A program made the position numbers and the translations under genes. DNA of 64,000 nucleotides. Origin: Adiantum capillus-veneris. Lineage: Eukaryota; Streptophyta; Polypodiopsida; Polypodiales; Pteridaceae. Location: assembly GCA_014529385.2 (NCBI GenBank), contig CM043943.1, positions 156,360,747 to 156,424,746 on the forward strand, read 5' to 3'. The notes beneath the pieces are model-generated. The model saw only the letters and a list, made by a program, of their open reading frames with translations, ran no database searches and was not told where the DNA came from. This document shows positions 38,823 to 45,050 of this stretch, piece after piece. The stretch's first letter is position 1, and the number at the start of each line of letters is the position of its first letter.

Positions 38823-40666
38823 GGAGAGAGGAGCTTCTGGCCAGGGCGCCACCGTCTATGGGCAGTCTACGGTTCTGCTGGCCGCCTTTGCCCTGTGCGT
38901 TTGTTCTGCCCCTTTGCCCACTAGAACGTGGAGGCGTTCCATCTGCCAGTATTGATACAGGGAGTGTAGTGGTATCCCGAACGAGGTTTTCTGGGTGGGA
39001 AGGGCGAGATGTCCCTATCAAAAAGGGTCCCAAGGCCCTCAAGTGAAGGCTGGAGGAGAGAGGAAAGACTCTTTCAGGCTGAATCTTTGAGTGCGAAGAA
39101 AGAATTTTTTAAAACAGGGGAATATCAACCTAACCCTGCTGTCAGACTCAGAGGCTGAATCTTTGAGTGTGAAGAAAGAATTTTTAAGAAGCTGCTGTTG
39201 GGCATTTCGGCTCGCCATTCCAAACAGCATTCCCGATGTGGGAGATGTTCCAGTAACGCTCTGCGTGGTGGAATTCCAGATAACGGAGTGCAGTTCTGAC
39301 ATGTCTGTTTTGGGCCTACCCTCTATGCATCTGCTAAGCCATTCATCTGTGATGGGGTTTCACAAAAGCTATGAGCATCGCTTGATCCTTGGAGTTTATT
39401 TATTCTTTTCGAGGGGTGTTTTTTATTTTTTTTGTGTGTGGATATCTCTGGTTCAGGGTTTACCTCATTGGCTTTATAAATGCATTGCATGCTTGCAAAA
39501 TGTATGCTTTGACGTTTGATTGCTAAGAATTGTAAAGTAATCCATTTTTGCCTCAAATATCAATATTGTATTTTGTGGTCTATTCTTACCCAAAAAAGTG
39601 AAATTGCAGGCTGCTAGGGTTTTTGAGAGCCAGCTTGCAGACTCGCTACTTGAGGGCAATGGGCAGCTGGCATTTAAGAAGTTAGCTGCAGCAACGGTCG
39701 AAACTTTGATGCCAAAGATTGAAGGCAAAGGAGAATTTGGCCAGGCTCGATGGAGACTTGTTTCTGCTCCTCAAATACCAAACTTGCTATCCTTGGATCC
39801 AACAACGGATCCTTTCAAATCGCTGGCCAATCTCTCTTTTGGTACAGAGGTGGAAGTACAGCTGGGGAAACGGCTTCAGGTAAATGGCTTTTCTATTGGC
39901 TGTCTGTGGTTTTGCAAAGGTCACTGTGTTCTCCATTGCGATTGTTGTGAATTATGCTGCTAGCTGTCCACACCAGTGTCGGCTATTATTGTTCTGTGTG
40001 AGAGAGTGACACATGCAAAGAGTGTGCCAAATGGTTAGCCTGCTTGTGGCTGCTGTTTTGCATGATCCTGAATGATTTCGGCTGAAGTTTGATGACAACT
40101 TAACCATGGGGATAAGAACATAACATGTCCTGCATTTAGGTGTCTTAAGAGCATGGCAAATACCAAATGGGTTAACCATGGGGGATGCATTGTTTGCAGT
40201 ACTCCAGATATGTATTGCATGACAAATGCATCACAATCATAAGGTTTGGCACCAAGGAGTCATTTTCTACGTATGCTGGATATGATAACTCTTTCATGAA
40301 CCAGTTGACCACCTCTTTGGCTTGTTAAGGATCAGAAGACAAACCATCTGCACTGTTATTTGAGGTGGAAGTGGTATCATATGCCTTCGTAGGATAATTA
40401 GGTCAGGTGGTATCATATGTGGTTTATAAAATCTATGTGTTTGAGTTTAAGTTTTTTTGAGATCACATATTGCACAAATTTTTCATCTCTCTTATTGATT
40501 GTTCAAATCACAGGCATCAGTAGTGCGGCAACTCAAGGAATCGGAAATGGCTACGCAATGGACATTAATCTATCACCTAAGCAACAAGCTTCGTGTGCTT
40601 TTCTCCTCCATTCCCTCAGTGGATAATCGGCTTTTGTTTGAATATTCGGCAACATCTCAAAATTAA
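15206..40666 (+). CDS. TIC236: TIC236 / EMB2410, TamB-family chloroplast import protein, 3' part (13 exons)
   Basis: Exons: 15206-15403, 17036-17095, 17172-17294, 17398-17676, 17806-17871, 17960-18097, 18179-19015, 19120-19400, 19492-19766, 19846-20078, 22320-22508, 39610-39879, 40514-40666. All introns are GT-AG and the frame is continuous over 1,033 codons to TAA at 40664-40666. The product matches the C-terminal half of plant TIC236, with conserved segments HGILSVRRPRFSGV, RYELQGEYVLPG, GLAELKGHWHGTFDASGGG, HADGTLLGPKSNLHFAVLNF, LGPELRVVYPLILNFAVSG and QLGKRLQASVVRQLKESEMA. The end is the TamB (DUF490) domain. In plants it is anchored in the chloroplast inner envelope and spans the intermembrane space to the TOC channel, linking TOC and TIC; loss is embryo-lethal in Arabidopsis. 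The N-terminal half, transit peptide and promoter lie upstream of the window. Intron 11 is 17.1 kb. Nothing suggests the gene is broken. Confidence 0.95.
15404..17035 (+). repeat. TIC236 intron with about 240-bp tandem triplication
   Basis: From about 16236 to 16995 a diverged unit recurs three times, marked by GGT[A/G]TATTTGTAT[C/T] then GTGCTGGCTCTGCATGTG (anchors at 16361, 16605 and 16843; periods 244 and 238 bp). Each unit ends near CTGCAGTGATGC. The rest is AT-rich intron without other features. Confidence 0.7.
17036..17095 (+). CDS. TIC236: TIC236 exon b
   Basis: 20 codons (VRNLQLDELELASLRGTIQK), phase 0; acceptor TTTTCAG, donor GTAGAA. Confidence 0.9.
17172..17294 (+). CDS. TIC236: TIC236 exon c
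   Basis: 41 codons, ADTQLNFQKRKG to CRWSGDV; the FSGVQGESLDL segment is typical of the family. Confidence 0.9.
17398..17676 (+). CDS. TIC236: TIC236 exon d
   Basis: 93 codons, ITLEQSVLEQAS to VVSRSK; contains RYELQGEYVLPGPRD and MLPVARLLSRSSDPAV. Confidence 0.92.
17806..17871 (+). CDS. TIC236: TIC236 exon e
   Basis: 22 codons, ELFMQAMQHAGFSTENMKQQ then LE; phase 0. Confidence 0.9.
17960..18097 (+). CDS. TIC236: TIC236 exon f
   Basis: 46 codons from SLRHNKEVPTLEEG to GGGNGDTS. The acceptor ATAG is weak in pyrimidines, so the exact start is slightly uncertain; the conserved GLAELKGHWHG core is secure. Confidence 0.85.
18179..19015 (+). CDS. TIC236: TIC236 exon g (largest)
   Basis: 279 codons, ADFDFHGEEWEWGSY to WLQGNADLTLQ. 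Repetitive beta-rich TamB/AsmA-like sequence with a charged linker (SRGWNRNKSKAIEENDTEEK) in the middle. Confidence 0.95.
19120..19400 (+). CDS. TIC236: TIC236 exon h
   Basis: 281 bp, VRGTVDQPTVDGVASFHR to AKNMF; ends within a codon (AG before GTATGAG). Confidence 0.93.
19492..19766 (+). CDS. TIC236: TIC236 exon i
   Basis: 275 bp, completing the split Ser codon then GQVDSQMRFTGSILEPEVSG. Contains the conserved IKLSHGEAYLPQEKG and a Met/Gly/Ser-rich variable stretch. Confidence 0.93.
19846..20078 (+). CDS. TIC236: TIC236 exon j
   Basis: 233 bp, completing a split Gly codon then NEDKTEEKKEQMKSL; ends TFENGDVNLVATQ. Restores phase 0. Confidence 0.93.
20264..20470. repeat. 104-bp tandem duplication in TIC236 intron
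   Basis: Units start at 20264 and 20368 (CACCTTTGCATGTTACACCT...), ending TATTATGGACCCACAT; only a few substitutions separate them. Confidence 0.85.
20860..21690 (-). pseudogene. PPR-protein pseudogene in TIC236 intron
   Basis: Reverse-strand translation in shifting frames shows pentatricopeptide repeat signatures: VVS then stop then NAFIA, GYAYHGCGKEALGYFNQMP, KACGHMED, GLLEKHDVLGNGLLETYVNC, GALTKAHKVLDCFPRE, and further down FIAGYDQHGCGKELWDVLTR. The order of LKACG, GN-x-L-x-x-TYVNCGALTKA and VVSWNAFIAGYxxHG is that of land-plant PLS-type PPR proteins. At least three frameshifts and two stops break it. There is no sign of introns, so it may be a retrocopy or a decayed intronless gene. The N- and C-terminal limits are approximate. 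Confidence 0.65.
22320..22508 (+). CDS. TIC236: TIC236 exon k
   Basis: 63 codons, VRLNRDHPNRARFEPEQG to DDFTRTE; followed by the 17.1 kb intron. Confidence 0.93.
23400..23917 (-). repeat. Chromovirus 3' LTR (partial limits)
   Basis: On the minus strand a polypurine tract (23918-23928, AAGGGGGGAAG) is followed at once by TGTTACGTCCC, a typical LTR start. A TATAAAG box lies at 23831-23837. The far end of the LTR could not be fixed; 23400 is a guess. Confidence 0.45.
23929..24371 (-). pseudogene. Chromovirus integrase C-terminus and chromodomain remnant
   Basis: Minus-strand frames give MWVYLRVPKDSETIRTGSCS and GLFQITKKI, then, after a frameshift, LDMPQGITVHPVFHVSHLKE and EPEWVLDQRVRKSRKTLYPE followed by YLIKWKRRPESQAT. 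This is the integrase C-terminal domain followed by a chromodomain (YLIKWK) of a Ty3/gypsy chromovirus. The upstream part is missing at the junction with a LINE ORF1 fragment near 24372. It is a different family from the 27592-34136 element. Confidence 0.75.
24372..24523 (-). pseudogene. LINE ORF1 fragment, C-terminal part
   Basis: Minus-strand reading NEPMHTRAWRVRNKKNGSNG and TSKERAHILRFPSMEAK matches residues about 198-246 of the ORF1 at 12070-12963. The matching N-terminal part lies at 27147-27537, on the far side of an LTR element. Confidence 0.75.
24524..25113 (-). repeat. LTR (3' copy) of a non-autonomous LTR element
   Basis: Direct repeat, about 590 bp, of 26537-27146. In plus orientation it starts TGTCACAAGACGGGCACC. 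It contains the shared module GGCGCCCCTTTC[T/C]GT[A/G]TTTC in reverse. On the minus strand it is preceded by AAGAAGGGG (25114-25122), a plausible polypurine tract. Its other terminus does not show a clear TG. Confidence 0.65.
25114..26536 (-). mobile_element. Internal region of a short non-autonomous LTR element
   Basis: On the minus strand it starts with the primer binding site TGGTATCAGAGC (plus 26524-26535), complementary to the plant initiator tRNA-Met 3' end, one base inside the LTR. It ends with a sequence like the 3' untranslated end of the gypsy element (TTTTGCAG..GTAATCGCG..CGATTAC..CTTTCAAGA). About 1.4 kb lie between; I find no gag or pol domain. At 25200-25290 AAGGAGTTAGCTTCTCCTTTCG occurs twice. 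A LARD/TRIM-like derivative is likely. Confidence 0.55.
25472..25775 (-). repeat. Four degenerate copies of a 35-bp GC-rich motif
   Basis: In plus orientation CTCC[T/C]CC[C/T]G[C/T]A[A/T]A...CC..AGGTCCGGGCC recurs at about 25472, 25601, 25651 and 25725. The reverse strand of the last two reads GPDPCGYLRxEY. Function unknown. Confidence 0.6.
26537..27146 (-). repeat. LTR (5' copy) of the non-autonomous LTR element
   Basis: About 610 bp, partner of 24524-25113. On the minus strand it ends CTTGTGACA followed by G and the primer binding site, the same spacing as in the complete gypsy element. The outer boundary at about 27146 meets LINE ORF1 sequence. Confidence 0.65.
27147..27537 (-). pseudogene. 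LINE ORF1 fragment, N-terminal part
   Basis: Minus-strand reading MKKQTDKAGPVEDVIQKCKE, NITTLEDNVTAQHEEIALLK and, in another frame, DVITKTQQKADEAK aligns with residues 1-133 of the ORF1 at 12963. About 60 residues expected between this piece and the one at 24372-24523 are missing, so insertion of the LTR element was accompanied or followed by a deletion. Confidence 0.75.
27592..28161 (+). repeat. Gypsy 5' LTR
   Basis: 570 bp. Contains a TATAAAA-like box near 27782, the AATACCGAAAGGGGCGCC module near 28009, and a 14-bp duplication (GGGCTCTGCTTTTG) absent from the 3' LTR. The terminal CA has become TA. Confidence 0.92.
28163..28174 (+). other. Primer binding site (initiator tRNA-Met)
   Basis: TGGTATCAGAGC, one base after the LTR, complementary to the 3' end of plant initiator tRNA-Met. 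Confidence 0.9.
28234..30187 (+). pseudogene. Gypsy gag and protease remnant
   Basis: An ATG at 28234 opens MALGNDQSTPSAF and meets TAG at 28334; the same frame goes on (AERREIERRQL..., Lys-rich, then a poly-Ser run at about 28720-28765) to a second stop. The capsid-like part is at 29210-29560 (TWLKFKRLFISSWLTQEFE, FTLGLPTEIRN). The zinc knuckle CFGCGEHGHISAKC (about 29681-29725) sits in another frame, so a frameshift near 29640 is present. A protease tail DVLLGIPWYHKNYAVVDYRA (about 30103-30162) is recognisable, but the Asp-Ser/Thr-Gly active site is not seen. Not translatable as it stands. Confidence 0.8.
30328..32103 (+). CDS. Gypsy pol fragment: reverse transcriptase, RNase H, integrase N-terminus
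   Basis: 591 open codons; the frame actually enters from pol sequence upstream, so the first codon is not a true start. Reverse transcriptase: VLKKDGSWRMCIDY (62-75), FSRIDLKSGYHQI (105-117, Asp109), FFDDIIVFSK (170-179, catalytic Asp pair intact though the usual YLDD reads FFDD). RNase H: FCDACGRSPG (Asp319), YGKELLAV (Glu356), FTDHQSL (Asp381). Integrase zinc-binding His/His/Cys/Cys: CHCPPFTGHRG and RSCLVCQK (500-541), then the first catalytic Asp in IEMDFIF (Asp570). It then breaks off in the integrase core. Confidence 0.9.
   Translation: MLLRGPEDHTIDLISGSTPPNRPPYRVSRVQNEKIMNSVKDLLEKGLVQPSTSPYCSPVLLVLKKDGSWRMCIDYSTLNEITIKNRFPIPRIDDILDRLQGSSCFSRIDLKSGYHQIRIAPGDVYKTAFRTTFGLFEFLVMPFGLTNAPATFNRMMDMIFREYRLFVGTFFDDIIVFSKNEAEHRDHLLQVFQALRDHTLVINAKKSEFFLPEIHFLGHIVSAAGVQMDPAKIETIRDWPDLRNVHEARSFLGLCSYYRRFIRKFAEVASPLHTLTQKGGPFSWRPTEVTAFQTLKEKFTTGPDLTLPDLQKSFEVFCDACGRSPGTVLMQEGHVIAYESRLFSRPEMTAQIYGKELLAVIHALTQWRHYLLGADFTVFTDHQSLRYFLSQKQLSEKQMRWVNILSQFHFQIVHVQGQKNVVADALSRKPLVLAISAIHHRSFEDMVDQCATDTDFADIFTQIRDGETVAGYSLQEGYLMKKTMLCVTQPLREKVMTDCHCPPFTGHRGIATTMKGVERDFFWRRLKKDVEEFVRSCLVCQKVKFDRHKAQGLLQPLPIPTRPWENIEMDFIFDLPRIQNDHDDFPITWHV
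32104..32974 (+). pseudogene. Gypsy integrase core/C-terminus and chromodomain, broken
   Basis: After a frame change near 32080 the sequence resumes at HGTSETIVSDKDPRFMSLFW; about 40 residues of the core between the two catalytic Asp are missing, so integrase is dead. It continues WEKNLPLVEFAYNN, then a stop at 32360, ESQERQKKAADRH, FQISDKINDVSFRLKLPDTW and HNALHVSLLKPV. A chromodomain-like end (EILVPEQILAH, FLVKFKNFPAFDAKWMEEED) follows, split by another frameshift. Confidence 0.85.
32975..33580 (+). other. Gypsy 3' untranslated region and polypurine tract
   Basis: Non-coding, closely similar to 4900-5481. It contains short GTGATGTC repeats at about 33390-33440 and ends with AAGAGGGGGG (33569-33578). 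Confidence 0.85.
33581..34136 (+). repeat. Gypsy 3' LTR
   Basis: 556 bp, TGTCACAAAG to TTACA, directly followed by the duplicated target TTATG. Confidence 0.93.
34142..34444. other. No gene seen
   Basis: AT-rich then GC-rich intronic sequence; no recognisable feature. Confidence 0.5.
34445..34498. repeat. (GA)n/(GAA)n microsatellite
   Basis: GA repeats passing into eleven or so GAA units. Confidence 0.95.
34499..34586 (-). mobile_element. Short LINE-type tail of a second family
   Basis: TTTTTAACGTCGTAGAAAACTATCC and following sequence recur at 42636-42748. The start resembles the LINE tail motif (TTAACGTC). About 88 bp, bordered by GA-rich DNA. Origin inferred only. Confidence 0.4.
34587..38765 (-). 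mobile_element. LINE copy H, about 4.2 kb, 5'-truncated in ORF1
   Basis: Minus strand. End of ORF1 (MQEVMPEIRAAREKGKSALY), TGA CGG, endonuclease with intact IAAWNCNGSMRLD, SETHQAP, LGDFNARTA, STVDYVMA and VDHALV. Then a linker with a 158-bp duplication and a G19 tract (37227-37245). Reverse transcriptase (about 37080-35800) carries GVKQGCPLSP; the YADD box reads ADDIVLIS-like sequence interrupted near 36375. Zinc finger CPLCKMEPETELHYTCRYP (about 35260-35320) has the last Cys changed to Tyr. The end of ORF2 is near 34820, followed by 3' untranslated region and tail. Frameshifts and stops make it dead. Both ends meet GA-rich tracts. Confidence 0.85.
37407..37725 (-). repeat. 158-bp tandem duplication in LINE copy H
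   Basis: TCCCTCTGAAGTCTGGCTCT starts at 37407 and again at 37565. The period of 158 bp is not a multiple of three, so it breaks ORF2. Confidence 0.9.
38766..38819. repeat. (GA)n microsatellite
   Basis: About 54 bp of GA exactly at the 5' truncation of LINE copy H. Confidence 0.97.
38820..39609 (+). other. Intron end, no recognised gene
   Basis: Contains a direct repeat AGGCTGAATCTTTGAGTG[C/T]GAAG at 39076 and 39152 (period 76). A plus-strand open stretch at 39091-39519 (142 codons) includes IPDVGDVPVTLCVVEFQITE. I do not recognise it and it lacks splice context; it could be a decayed retrogene piece. Confidence 0.4.
39610..39879 (+). CDS. TIC236: TIC236 exon l
   Basis: 90 codons, AARVFESQLADSLLEGNGQL to VEVQLGKRLQ; acceptor AATTGCAG, donor GTAAAT. 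Confidence 0.94.
40514..40666 (+). CDS. TIC236: TIC236 last exon
   Basis: 50 codons plus TAA, ASVVRQLKESEMATQWTLIY to LLFEYSATSQN, the conserved C-terminus of the TamB domain. Confidence 0.95.
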   Translation, partial: ASVVRQLKESEMATQWTLIYHLSNKLRVLFSSIPSVDNRLLFEYSATSQN

Positions 40667-41287
40667 GATAGTCACTAGTTTAGTGCAGATGGCAGTAATT
40701 CTACATTCTTTCCAATAAAGCCCCTCTTTTTCCCATAAGATAGGAGTAAGGGTGAAGATAAGAGGGGTCCCTTTTGGGATACATCATCACTTATAGCTGT
40801 ATATATGTACTACACTTGTATCATAAACTGCTGTACAGGTGTCAAAACTTTTTGTATACTAGCACTCTTACTTTCCTTCAAAGGTGCATTTTTCCCTCTT
40901 TGCGAGGTCTCTATGGTTCAGGATGATTTTTAATCATCAGGCATGGATGTATACAGAGCCTCTTCATGTATCGAGTGGTTTTGACATACTGTGCATCAGT
41001 GCACATAAGTTCTTATGGTGCGTGGTTGTGACGGTTTGTATTGTGAGAGAAGTATTGTCAGATTCTCATCTCTCACTATGGTTTTTCGTATGAAGAATGA
41101 CTGAGTTTCACTTTAGAATTCAGGAGAGCTAAGTCCTTTTTGGTTATAGACCTAGAGATCTATATGTTGGATGCAGGAGATGCTGGACTCTCAGTGACAA
41201 GGATTCATTGTTCCTCGTATGTTTTTATTCCCCTTTCTATCTTTCAATTCGCTTTCAAGCATCTTCAAAGTAATATCATGAACAATC

Positions 41288-41288
<1 letters not shown>
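40667..41288. other. TIC236 3' flank, no further gene seen
   Basis: AT-rich 3' untranslated or intergenic DNA. Confidence 0.5.
40714..40719 (+). other. Candidate polyadenylation signal AATAAA
   Basis: AATAAA about 50 bp after the TIC236 stop codon; no independent evidence of use. Confidence 0.4.

Positions 41289-41355
<67 letters not shown>
41289..41355. repeat. Poly-C tract, 67 bp
   Basis: Uninterrupted run of 67 C, then ACCCCACC. Open frames reading poly-Pro here are artefacts. Confidence 0.95.
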
Positions 41356-42531
41356 ACCCCACCTTTCTCATTGTGGATTTCCCACAGAGTCAGACAGTGC
41401 CTACTGGGTCGATGCAAGGTATGCTATGGAACGCAGAGTGGTTACTGAATGATTAGCTGCAAAATTACTTCTCTAAATGACAAGGGGTACTTCAAGCCTG
41501 CAACATAATTGGTCAAAGAGAAAAGAAACCCTCTAGTTGCAACCACTTTCTCGAATTACCATAACCATGTGAACGGGCTGAACTTGTATCCACACCTCAC
41601 TTCATAAGTGCATTAAAAAAAAAAGTGGCATTTAGAATTTCTAAAATGACCTCATTATATATCTAACCTTCACAGAATGGAATGCACCATGAGAAGCATT
41701 TTGCACCAAGATAGCTTGCTCATTCCACTTGACTGTTGCTATGATGCCTCTCTTCTTTGTGACAGTGCTTGTCAATCTCTCCCACGTCAGGCACTTTTCT
41801 CGAATCATATCTACTGCACATCATAATATTTTATCCCAATATTGTTTAGTGCTTAGCCTTGCTCATCAGTTACTCTCATTGAATGCTCATCATGGTATAT
41901 AGTAATTGGCCATGTTTCAAGAAGTTTTCCCCGTCAATCAGAGGCTCATTTAATTATCTTTCGATCTATAGTAACAGCTCAAGCTTTGCTAGTCTCTGGA
42001 AACATGTATGAACTTGATGACTCCAAATCAATGAGACCCACCTCTTTCATTGCCTTTCTCCACATGCTGCACTCAAATAAGGATATCGCTCTTCATAACT
42101 AAATAATGAATACCATCAATCGGAGCAAGAAAGTAAGATATTCTTCTTCATCGTTGTTTTTGACCGTCAAAAGAAGATGATATACCTTTGGAGCCTTTGA
42201 TGATCACTTTTACACACACACTCTGCGAAATTTTAAATTCCTGACAGCACCATCACTTAAAATGTTTATAGGATAAAAATATTGAAATGTCAGGTGGCAG
42301 TCGCATTTAGCTTTGGACAAGAGAAAATGGACTCTCTGTGCACGACTATATATACTCGATGAGTTTTAATTTGTGCACAACTATATATACACGATGGTTG
42401 AAGTCCCAAAATTCTAAAGTTAATCATATTTTCTTGGGCCCTTCTGATTCTTTGACAAGAGAAATGTACCTCCAAAGCTTTGCCTTTGGAGGGTGTGCCT
42501 CCTCTTTCAAGTTGAGATCTTTTTGTGGCCT

Positions 42532-42536
<5 letters not shown>
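41356..42536. other. No gene seen
   Basis: AT-rich DNA. Near 42335-42400 CGA[C/T]TATATATAC recurs with GTGCACAACTATATATACACGATGG, a short local duplication. Confidence 0.5.

Positions 42537-42623
<87 letters not shown>
42537..42623. repeat. (GT)n followed by (GA)n
   Basis: About 48 bp GT and then about 39 bp GA, ending in GAAGAAGAAG. Confidence 0.97.
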
Positions 42624-42627
<4 letters not shown>

Positions 42628-42635
42628 AGAAGAAA

Positions 42636-42743
42636 ATTTTTAACGTCGTGGGAAACTATCCGAATAAACCTCAGATCTATTCGACGAGAGTTGAACTCAA
42701 GACTTGTTATTCAAGAGGGAAATGGCATTAACTAATCTACCAC

Positions 42744-42748
<5 letters not shown>
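42636..42748 (-). mobile_element. Short LINE-type tail of the second family
   Basis: Matches 34499-34586 (TTTTTAACGTCGT.G.AAACTATCC, AGATCTAT.CGAC, GAGTTG.AACTC). Bordered by (GA)n on both sides (42585-42623 and 42749-42778). Confidence 0.45.

Positions 42749-42778
<30 letters not shown>
42749..42778. repeat. (GA)n microsatellite
   Basis: About 30 bp of GA. Confidence 0.95.
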
Positions 42779-42781
<3 letters not shown>

Positions 42782-45050
42782 CTCTCACATTAAGAAACAT
42801 GTGGATCACTAGAAGGAGAGCTCTTTTGATCCACTTTAGCCCCATGCAGTTAAATGTAAATTTCAGGTTGGTTTGTATGGATAGACCTCAAGCAAATGAT
42901 CATTTATAATTTCTTCGGATGGTGATGGTTCCTTTTTTGACTCATAACCACAAGAATTTTTAAGAGGATGTAAGAATGTCTCCCTTGTCTTCATGTTGCA
43001 CCGAGTTTTGTTGCTTCATGCTTGACCTAGGATTGTAGATGAACCTCGAGGTGGTCCCTTATTAAAGGTTTTCCACATCACGTGCAATGCTCAAGGAATT
43101 ATCAATAATGCCCCCAGATACGTGTTGTGTTTACACTCTTCAGTACATTTAATATTCCCAACCCCCTCCGGTGTGTATGTGTAAACATAAAGTATAAAAA
43201 TCTTTAGTATAAAAGTCCCCCTTTAACTGGCTCATGACATAGCACATGTTTTTAAAAGTAACCCTGTGATAAAAACCAATGTCCCAATCTTGTTGTCTGT
43301 AGTTGTCGTGAGCCACGGCATGAATATAATTTGCGATGTCTATATGGGTTGAGGCTTTGATGGAGATAGGACCACCAATCTCTCAAATAATTGCCTCCTC
43401 ATAAAACCAAACAAAGGCCCACTATTAATAGTTGCATGGAGATGAGTTGCCTTCTCTATCATGACTCTACAAGTTGCACCATATCAATCGGACGCCAATC
43501 CTATTTAGCAGAGATCATTGCATGTGATGCTTTGCCATTTGAGGAGAGCTTAATGCTCACACATTGATATCACCACTTTCTCCATTTGGAGTTAAGTGCA
43601 AATTTTTTGACCAAGCAATAAATTTTCCTTTTGGGTTGAAATATCTTTTCCTAATTCATACTCACCCCTCTGACACGCCTACCTTCGTTTAGAAGATAAT
43701 TATGTTAACATATTTGCCTCCTCCTTTGTATATTGTTAGCTGGATTGTTGCCAACATTGGCCTTTTCCTTCAACCCCCGTGATTAGTGCCTTCATTGGTC
43801 TATGTTTGTATCTCACCTCAAGCTTGCATCGTAGTTAGGTGGTCTAGACTTTGCTCTTCAAGAACGCCCATGTCTACTCTCCTACTGTGTTCATTAGGTG
43901 GTGGAGGCAAGTTATCTCTTCTTGTCTAACTTTCTCTAGAATATCTACATTGAGACAAGACATGAATCGCTGAGTTGCATAAAGTTTACGAGGTCTACCT
44001 CTACTACTATCTCTTATTGTAACACTAGACCTTAAAATCATTGAATTGAAAGTCTATACCAACATCTTGGCAAAGCTCACATAGCTTTTCTATTATCTTG
44101 GTTATAGTAGACCTCATTCCCATGTTTGTTCTTGATAGGCCTCATTTTCCGTCTCAAAGGTAGAGGGAAGGCATACAACCTTCCTTCTTTCTGGGCATGT
44201 TCATGGTGTTATTTGGTACCATTGAATTATGTAAGGAAGCATAAGGATTATTGTGGTAGATTTGTAAATGTTGGCCAAGTGTCATTATCATAAGCTAGAG
44301 ATTATAGAAATGAACCTCTAACAAGAATAAAGTATAGAGGGAAGGCATACAACCTTCCTTCTTTGTGGACATGTTCATGGTGTTATTTGGTACCATTGAA
44401 TTATGTAAGGAAGCATAAGGATTATTGTGGTAGATTTGTAAATGTTGGCAAAGTGTCATTATTATAAGCTAGAGATTATAGAAATGACCCTCTAACAAGA
44501 ATAAAGTATCTACTACAATCTTTCCTTACTATCGAATCACTTGATTAACAAGGTGATCCCAACAATGGGTGACAATATTATCCATCTCTACAACATGATT
44601 GACCAACAACACAATGACCATCCTAAAAAGGGCATACATATAATTGAGCTTACAACAACAAACACCTCCTATTACAAAGGTTTGGATGGGACAAAAAAGA
44701 CGTGAACAACAAGAGTGTCCAACAACAAGATTGGGTAGCTATAATCATATATTTTTCATATTGGGATAGTGTCCAAATAAATGCAATAAATGTATGTCAA
44801 TGATGATAATAATGACAAAATAAAGGTATCAATGTAGGCAATATTTATTTCGCTTGATCATGATGCACATTCCTTGATTTCATTTAATGGCTAGCTCCCT
44901 CTTATTCCTTGATGATATTTCCTTATTGGGATTCTTTCATTATTGGTCTTGGATGTATTAAGATCTGTCCTAGAGATAAGAAGAAGAAAAACGCACAATT
45001 AGAAAATATGTGTGACCTTTAAAGCACACATGCGCACACATGTGGGTGTA
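42779..45050. other. No recognised gene; one tandem duplication
   Basis: AT-rich DNA without convincing coding sequence. AGAGGGAAGGCATACAACCT to AATAAAGTAT is tandemly duplicated: units 44162-44335 and 44336-44509, period 174 bp, very few differences. Confidence 0.6.

Larger units (their letters stand above)
22509..39609 (+). other. 17.1-kb TIC236 intron filled with nested retroelements
   Basis: Begins GTTTGATCC after exon k and ends ATTGCAG before exon l; flanking codons join in phase 0. The contents are listed separately. 22509-23400 shows no recognisable gene or repeat. Confidence 0.9.

Noticed and set aside
39091-39519. 142-codon plus-strand ORF upstream of TIC236 exon l
   Set aside because: No recognised domain, no splice context linking it to TIC236, and a direct repeat at its start.
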